Below, piece after piece: positions 6,896 to 8,576 of a DNA stretch of 8,576 bases. The DNA comes from Nitrospirota bacterium (GTDB taxonomy: Bacteria > Nitrospirota > 9FT-COMBO-42-15 > HDB-SIOI813). The translations under genes and the position numbers were made by a program. The stretch's first letter is position 1. The number at the start of each line of letters is the position of its first letter. The stretch lies in assembly GCA_016214375.1 (NCBI GenBank), contig JACROQ010000069.1, forward strand, positions 1 to 8,576, in the 5' to 3' direction. The notes beneath the pieces were generated by a model, which had not been told where the DNA came from, did not search any database, and saw only the letters and a program-made list of their open reading frames with translations.

Positions 6896-8576
6896 AGGAA
6901 AGAGGGCAAAGGCAGCGGATATTATCTTTCAGGGGAATGCGATCCAGCCTGTTGAGGAGCTGGCGTCCCTGATGAAGTTACACAAGGGAGATTACTACAG
7001 CGAAAGGGAGATGGACCAGAGTATACAAGCCCTTGAGAGACATTATATCGATAAAGGTTATCTGAAGATCCTTATCAGGCCCCCTGAGTTAGTCTATGAC
7101 GAGGCAAAAGGGGAGGTGTTGCTCACCCTCTCCATAGAGGCAGGCCCCCATGTGGATGTCCTGTTTGAAGGGGCTGAGACGATGGCCCCTGAGGCCTTAA
7201 AGAAAGAGCTCCTGATATGGAAAGAGAAGGCCTTTGACAGCTCTGTCTTAGACGAGTCTGCAGACAGGCTGACACAATTTTACCGGTCCAGGGGATACCA
7301 TTTTGCGGCCATAACGTATCGTATCGATAAATCTAATGACAGGAATCTCAGGATTGTCTTCAAGATCACAGAGGGCATTCCTGTAACGGTCAGAGAGGTG
7401 GAGTTTATCGGGAATCATTATTTCAGCTCAAAAGTCCTGAAGGAGTATCTGGATATCAAAGCGGGGGGGGTCCTCATAGAGGATGTCTTAAAAGAGGATA
7501 TCAAAGAGATGACCACCCTTTATAAGAATAGCGGTTTTCTTGAGATAAAGCTTGCCCCGGATATCCTGTTTCATGAGGGGGACAAGACCCTGGGCATCCG
7601 CATTACTGTGGAAGAGGGGATACAGACATTTCTGGCCAGGATGGAAGTCTCGGGGAATAATACCTTCAGCAGGGAAGAGATCATGGGCCATAGCAAATCA
7701 AGGGAGGGACATCCCTACAATGAATCTCAGGTCATCGATGACCTCTACAGCATACAGTCCTTTTATGTTCAGAAGGGGTACCTATATGCCTCGGTAGACC
7801 TGAAGAGCAGATATAGCCCTGATAAAAAGGAGGTCATGATTGATTACGTCATCACGGAAGATAAGCCCGTCTATATAGGAGAAACCTATGTGAGCGGTCA
7901 TTCCGTTACAAGGGAATATGTCATCCGGCGGGAGCTGCTCATCAAGGAAGGGGATCTGTACAGCTATGAGAATATCCTCAGGAGCCAGAGGCGGCTTTTA
8001 AGCCTGGGAATCTTTAAGGGTATCAAATTAGAGCCCATGAACCCTGAAGTCAGGGAGTACCGGAAAGACATGTCCCTTAAAGTAGAGGAGGGGTATCCTG
8101 GGACTGTCGAATTTGGGATCGGTTATGGCGATGTGGAGAAGATGAGGGGGATGTTTGAGGCCTCGTACAGAAACCTGTTTGGCACAGGACGTCAGACCAC
8201 ACTGAGGGTTGAAGGGAGCTCTATTGAGCAGAAATACAGTCTTGGATATAAAGAACCGTGGGTTCTGGGCTATCAGATGGATGCAAGAATTAACATGGTC
8301 GACCAGATCGAGAACAAGAGGAGTTTTGACCGGCGCACCCTCGGCTTCTCAACAGGTATCGACAAGAGTTTCAGCGACTATGTCAAAGGCTCCCTGATGT
8401 ATCAGTATGAGGATGTCAGGCTCTCCGATGTCAGCGCAGAGGCCATCCTGACCCCTGAAGATACAGGAAAGGTAGAGGTGGCCACCATTAACCCTTCTAT
8501 TACTATAGACCGCCGGGATGACCCGTTTAACCCTTCCAGAGGGACATTCTCCAGTATCGCCTTCCGGGAGGCGGCA
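6888..8576 (+). CDS. Omp85 family (BamA/TamA-like) protein, POTRA 3-7 and start of the beta barrel; partial at window end
   Basis: An open frame of 563 codons runs without a stop to the window edge. It begins after the break with N-H-E-G-K-R-A-K, the tail of POTRA 2. POTRA units follow at about 6906-7145, 7146-7376, 7377-7619, 7620-7862 and 7863-8093. Each opens with V/I-x-x-I-x-F-x-G-N/H-like strands and ends in a strand closing on I-T-E-G or V-E-E-G; Y-x-x-x-G-Y/F turns recur. The 16-strand barrel starts at about 8094, with F-G-I-G-Y-G, Y-R-N-L-F-G-T-G-R-Q and D-R-R-D-D-P-F-N-P-S-R-G, hallmark Omp85 barrel motifs. The first in-frame ATG is at 6972, with no well-spaced ribosome site. That start would lack a signal peptide and could not be exported alone. 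Role: insertion of outer-membrane proteins, or partner of the TamB-like protein. BamA and TamA cannot be told apart here; adjacency to tamB favours a TamA-like role, while seven POTRAs exceed TamA's three. Confidence 0.85.

Noticed and set aside
6892..6970. ATG overlapping the Omp85 stop codon at 6892 as a coupled restart
   Set aside because: That ATG is in a third frame that terminates within about 80 bases and does not lead into the POTRA 3 frame.
7463..7470. Run of eight G as a possible sequencing frameshift
   Set aside because: POTRA 5 reads correctly in the same frame on both sides (K-A-G-G-V), so no frame error is present there.
7552..7797. 81-residue plus-strand frame and the 62-residue frame at 8209-8397
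   Set aside because: Both are out-of-frame shadows within the POTRA 5-6 and barrel coding sequence, which is continuous and shows clear family motifs.

Overview
The window holds two divergent gene blocks from a diderm (Gram-negative) bacterium. The Omp85 barrel protein, the TamB-like protein and the secretion signals all require an outer membrane. Codon use is moderately GC-rich, with frequent AGG (Arg) and ATA (Ile). That use, and the pairing of a DUF1844 gene with tamB and an Omp85 gene, remind me of Nitrospirota or Desulfobacterota-type genomes. This placement is an impression, not a demonstration.

Left block, minus strand, about 1-2366. A promoter with an extended -10 (about 2338-2346) precedes a leader of roughly 185 nt, then mazG (NTP pyrophosphohydrolase), then a long-form nfeD (membrane serine protease of the ClpP class). 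A strong Shine-Dalgarno and the first two bases of a likely start codon lie at the window edge, so the operon continues leftwards, probably into the SPFH/slipin partner usual for NfeD. The mazG leader carries a 141-bp imperfect palindrome (2176-2316) that looks like a MITE- or REP-type dispersed repeat. It lies between the promoter and the true mazG start and creates a spurious N-terminal extension of the open frame.

Right block, plus strand, 2425 to the end. A small DUF1844 protein is followed by a TamB-like AsmA/DUF490 protein and an Omp85-family (BamA/TamA) outer-membrane protein whose barrel runs off the window. Together they form an outer-membrane biogenesis cluster: a periplasm-spanning TamB bridge and an Omp85 insertase with seven POTRA units.

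The main anomaly is that both large envelope genes are interrupted. The tamB frame stops at 3364 and resumes in another frame at 3361, and family layout suggests a piece is missing between them. The Omp85 frame stops at 6895 inside POTRA 2 and resumes in another frame at about 6888, with roughly 25-30 residues of that POTRA missing. The rest of both genes is open and well conserved in pattern. The breaks are therefore either very recent deletions, sequence or assembly errors, or in the tamB case a real split with an ATGA stop/start overlap. I saw no CRISPR array, tRNA, rRNA, transposase or phage gene, and no clearly new defence or metabolic system.
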